Shown here piece by piece: positions 13,887-15,047 of a stretch of 15,047 nucleotides of DNA (position 1 is the first letter of the stretch; every line of letters starts with the position of its first letter). This stretch comes from an uncultured Dehalococcoidia bacterium. Its GTDB lineage: Bacteria > Chloroflexota > Dehalococcoidia > Dehalococcoidales > UBA3254. Location: the NCBI GenBank assembly GCA_903890885.1, contig CAITCX010000085.1:1-15047 (forward strand), read 5' to 3'. A program made the position numbers and the translations under genes. Under the pieces are notes generated by a model. The model searched no databases and was not told where the DNA came from. It saw nothing but the letters and a program-made list of their open reading frames with translations.

Positions 13887-14150
13887 ATGCCTTATAAAGA
13901 TACAGGGAAACGCAAAGAAAACCAAAAAGTATACCGTAAAAAACAAAACGAATTAGGCCTATGTGTTAGTTGCAGAAAAAAGGCCTTACCCGGTAAAACT
14001 ATGTGCGCAAACCATCTTTTAGATTCTGCCCTTAAAAGTAAAAAATACTATTATAAAAATATAGAGAAAATAAGGAAACGCGTAGCCGAGAGAAAAAGAG
14101 TTAAAATGGAGGAAAATAGTCCTCATCCTCATCATCCCAGTCATCTATAA
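13887..14150 (+). CDS. Small basic protein with a CxxC-x10-CxxH zinc-finger-like motif
   Basis: This 87-residue protein is strongly basic and Lys/Arg-rich at both ends. Its centre has C26-VS-C29, then ten residues, C40-AN-H43, in LCVSCRKKALPGKTMCANHL: a plausible single zinc knuckle. A coiled or charged helix (about 50-72) follows, and the tail is His/Pro-rich (HPHHPSHL). Similar short motifs occur in small phage and environmental proteins thought to bind nucleic acid. A GAGGG ribosome site lies 8 nt from the ATG. The sequence is more AT-rich than its neighbours and lies between an intergenic gap and the tRNA/IS region, so horizontal origin is possible. I do not recognise a named family and give no function. 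Confidence 0.65.
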   Translation: MPYKDTGKRKENQKVYRKKQNELGLCVSCRKKALPGKTMCANHLLDSALKSKKYYYKNIEKIRKRVAERKRVKMEENSPHPHHPSHL

Positions 14151-14166
14151 CCCTGTCTGGGGTTAT
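14147..14166. terminator. Hairpin at the stop codon of the small basic protein
   Basis: ATAACCC (14147-14153) pairs perfectly with GGGTTAT (14160-14166) around a TGTCTG loop, overlapping the TAA stop codon. No T-run follows on either strand, so it is a hairpin of uncertain role and a weak terminator candidate at best. Confidence 0.3.
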
Positions 14167-14280
14167 ATCATCTTCGGGGAAATTCCTGACTGAAAACAGT
14201 GCCTATTCTTAAAAAAGGCCAACAAAATCAGGACAATGAAAAAAGGTGAATATAGTCAAAGTTTGAGGCTAAAAACAGAC

Positions 14281-14365
14281 TGCCGGGGGAGGGTCTCGAA
14301 CCCACACACCTTTTGAGGGCGGAGGATTTTAAGTCCTCTGCGTCTGCCAATTCCGCCACCCCGGC
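14281..14365 (-). tRNA. tRNA-Leu (anticodon TAA)
   Basis: Acceptor stem GCCGGGG pairs with CCCCGGC, with discriminator A at 14281. The anticodon loop CTTAAAA, closed by GAGGA/TCCTC, gives TAA. A long variable arm and a GGTTCGAGACC T-arm confirm a class II tRNA-Leu. Unlike the other four genes here, the 3' CCA is not encoded. It is the last gene of the tRNA operon. Confidence 0.95.
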
Positions 14366-14379
14366 ATTGATGAAGTTAA

Positions 14380-14454
<75 letters not shown>

Positions 14455-14461
14455 CTGTCTC

Positions 14462-14536
14462 TGGAGCGGAAGACGAGGCTCGAACTCGCGACCTCCTCCT
14501 TGGCAAGGAGGCATTCTACCACTGAACTACTTCCGC
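14462..14536 (-). tRNA. tRNA-Gly (anticodon GCC)
   Basis: Acceptor stem GCGGAAG pairs with CTTCCGC, discriminator U, encoded CCA (14464-14462). The anticodon loop TTGCCAA gives GCC, and the T-arm has GTTCGAGCC. It lies 7 bp before the tRNA-Cys gene. Confidence 0.95.
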
Positions 14537-14565
14537 AAACTATCTTAATTTTAACGGCTAGCACT

Positions 14566-14653
14566 TGGTGCCGAAGAAGGGATTTGAACCCTTAAGAGCT
14601 TTCGCCCACCACCCCCTCAAGATGGCGCGTCTACCAAGTTTCGCCACTTCGGC
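14566..14653 (-). tRNA. tRNA-Leu (anticodon GAG)
   Basis: Acceptor stem GCCGAAG pairs with CTTCGGC, discriminator A, encoded CCA (14568-14566). The anticodon stem CCATC/GGTGG with one G-U pair encloses TTGAGGG, giving GAG. The long variable arm confirms class II. Second in the operon. Confidence 0.94.
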
Positions 14654-14659
14654 TGTAGC

Positions 14660-14736
14660 TGGCAGGAGTGGCAGGAATCGAACCCGCGACCGGCTGTTTT
14701 GGAGACAGCTGCTCTACCTAGCTGAGCTACACTCCT
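14660..14736 (-). tRNA. tRNA-Trp (anticodon CCA)
   Basis: Acceptor stem AGGAGTG pairs with CACTCCT, discriminator G, encoded CCA (14662-14660). The anticodon loop CTCCAAA gives CCA, and the T-arm has GGTTCGATTCC. First gene of the operon, 6 bp before tRNA-Leu(GAG). Confidence 0.95.
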
Positions 14737-14751
14737 ACTTTACAAGTATAT

Positions 14752-14781
14752 ATAATATCATAAATACTGCCTTTCCGCCAA
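14752..14781 (-). promoter_or_regulatory. Promoter of the five-tRNA operon
   Basis: Read on the minus strand, TTGGCG (14781-14776), an 18-nt spacer and TATTAT (14757-14752) would start transcription near 14745, about 9 nt before tRNA-Trp. The -35 box lies only about 15 bp from the inferred end of the IS256-type element. Confidence 0.5.
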
Positions 14782-14795
14782 AATTGAGTTTCACC

Positions 14796-15047
14796 GGTAA
14801 CGTCAAGATAGTTGTGTAAATTTAAGGATGGGCTTATCCTTCCAGCTTTTATTCAAATGACTAATCACTCCAAAGATGATGCGATCAACACTCGCCCCAT
14901 TGGTAAAACAGCTAATAGTACGGGTTCTTCTTCTGACTTCACGGAAAGACCGCTCTATGATATTAGTAGTTCTGATTTTTACTCTGTGAGAAGATGGACA
15001 ATCCAGGAAATTCAACAACTCGTCCAGATCCTTTTCGAGACACTTGA
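14796..15047 (-). mobile_element. Right end of an IS256-family insertion sequence (partial)
   Basis: The segment holds the 3' end of a transposase gene plus a probable terminal inverted repeat. GGTAACGTCAAGATAG at 14796-14811 overlaps the transposase stop codon, and this sequence type is common at the ends of IS256-like elements. The other end lies outside the window, so the repeat and target duplication cannot be confirmed. The exact border at 14796 is inferred. Confidence 0.6.
14803..15047 (-). CDS. IS256-family (Mutator-type) transposase, C-terminal part
   Basis: About 81 residues are visible, running in frame from the window edge (K-C-L-E-K-D-L-D-E-L-L) to a stop codon at 14805-14803. 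The hallmark of the IS256/Mutator DDE transposase C-terminus is present: IRTTNIIERSFREVRRRTR followed by CFTNGASVDRIIFG and SHLNKSW. The last catalytic Glu is expected in the ERSFREVRRR helix. The N-terminal two thirds lie outside the window, so whether the element is intact is unknown. An in-frame TTG near 15018 is not the true start, because the frame stays open and protein-like upstream of it. Confidence 0.9.
   Translation of the reverse strand, partial: KCLEKDLDELLNFLDCPSSHRVKIRTTNIIERSFREVRRRTRTISCFTNGASVDRIIFGVISHLNKSWKDKPILKFTQLS

Overview
The window reads as an ordinary, gene-dense bacterial chromosome segment with a mobile element entering at its right edge. Base composition is fairly balanced, Shine-Dalgarno sites (GGAGG type) are strong, and several starts are TTG or GTG. 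The gene set is a clostridial-style ferredoxin with a Cys-rich zinc ribbon, a stand-alone DUF2344 protein, an alpha/alpha-toroid protein of the type often mislabelled 'NifH', a SWIM mini-protein and an IS256-type transposase. Together these suggest an anaerobe, perhaps of the Chloroflexota (Dehalococcoidia-like). The phylum is an inference with modest confidence; only similarity searches would fix it.

Left part (1-3360): five codons of a divergent gene at the edge, then folC (folate polyglutamylation). A convergent small SWIM zinc-finger gene follows. Its 5' region holds a promoter, a 12-residue leader peptide with a strong ribosome site and an intrinsic terminator starting right after the leader stop codon, which is the layout of ribosome-controlled attenuation. 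Divergently comes a likely operon of a zinc-ribbon protein and a ferredoxin-like Fe-S protein. Next is a promoter driving a roughly 85-nt structured RNA that ends in a perfect terminator in front of the next gene.

Middle part (3360-9935): a large P2-type cation ATPase (TTG start); on the minus strand a two-gene unit (DUF2807 lipoprotein, then isochorismatase-family hydrolase); then a plus-strand unit of CNNM/CorC-type CBS membrane protein, DUF2344 protein (26-bp overlap) and histidine phosphatase (13-bp gap).

Right part (9936-15047): an alpha/alpha-toroid protein, tilS (tRNA-Ile lysidine synthetase, with a promoter so close that its mRNA may be leaderless), a lipid-anchored SlyD-like FKBP isomerase, a convergent stand-alone Smr-domain protein, a small basic Cys/His protein, and a minus-strand operon of five tRNAs (Trp, Leu-GAG, Gly, Cys, Leu-TAA). 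An IS256-family element, of which only the 3' end of the transposase is present, lies just upstream of the tRNA promoter.

No CRISPR array, prophage, toxin-antitoxin pair or defence island was seen. The most interesting signals are regulatory: the leader-peptide/terminator module before the SWIM gene and the terminated structured leader before the ATPase.
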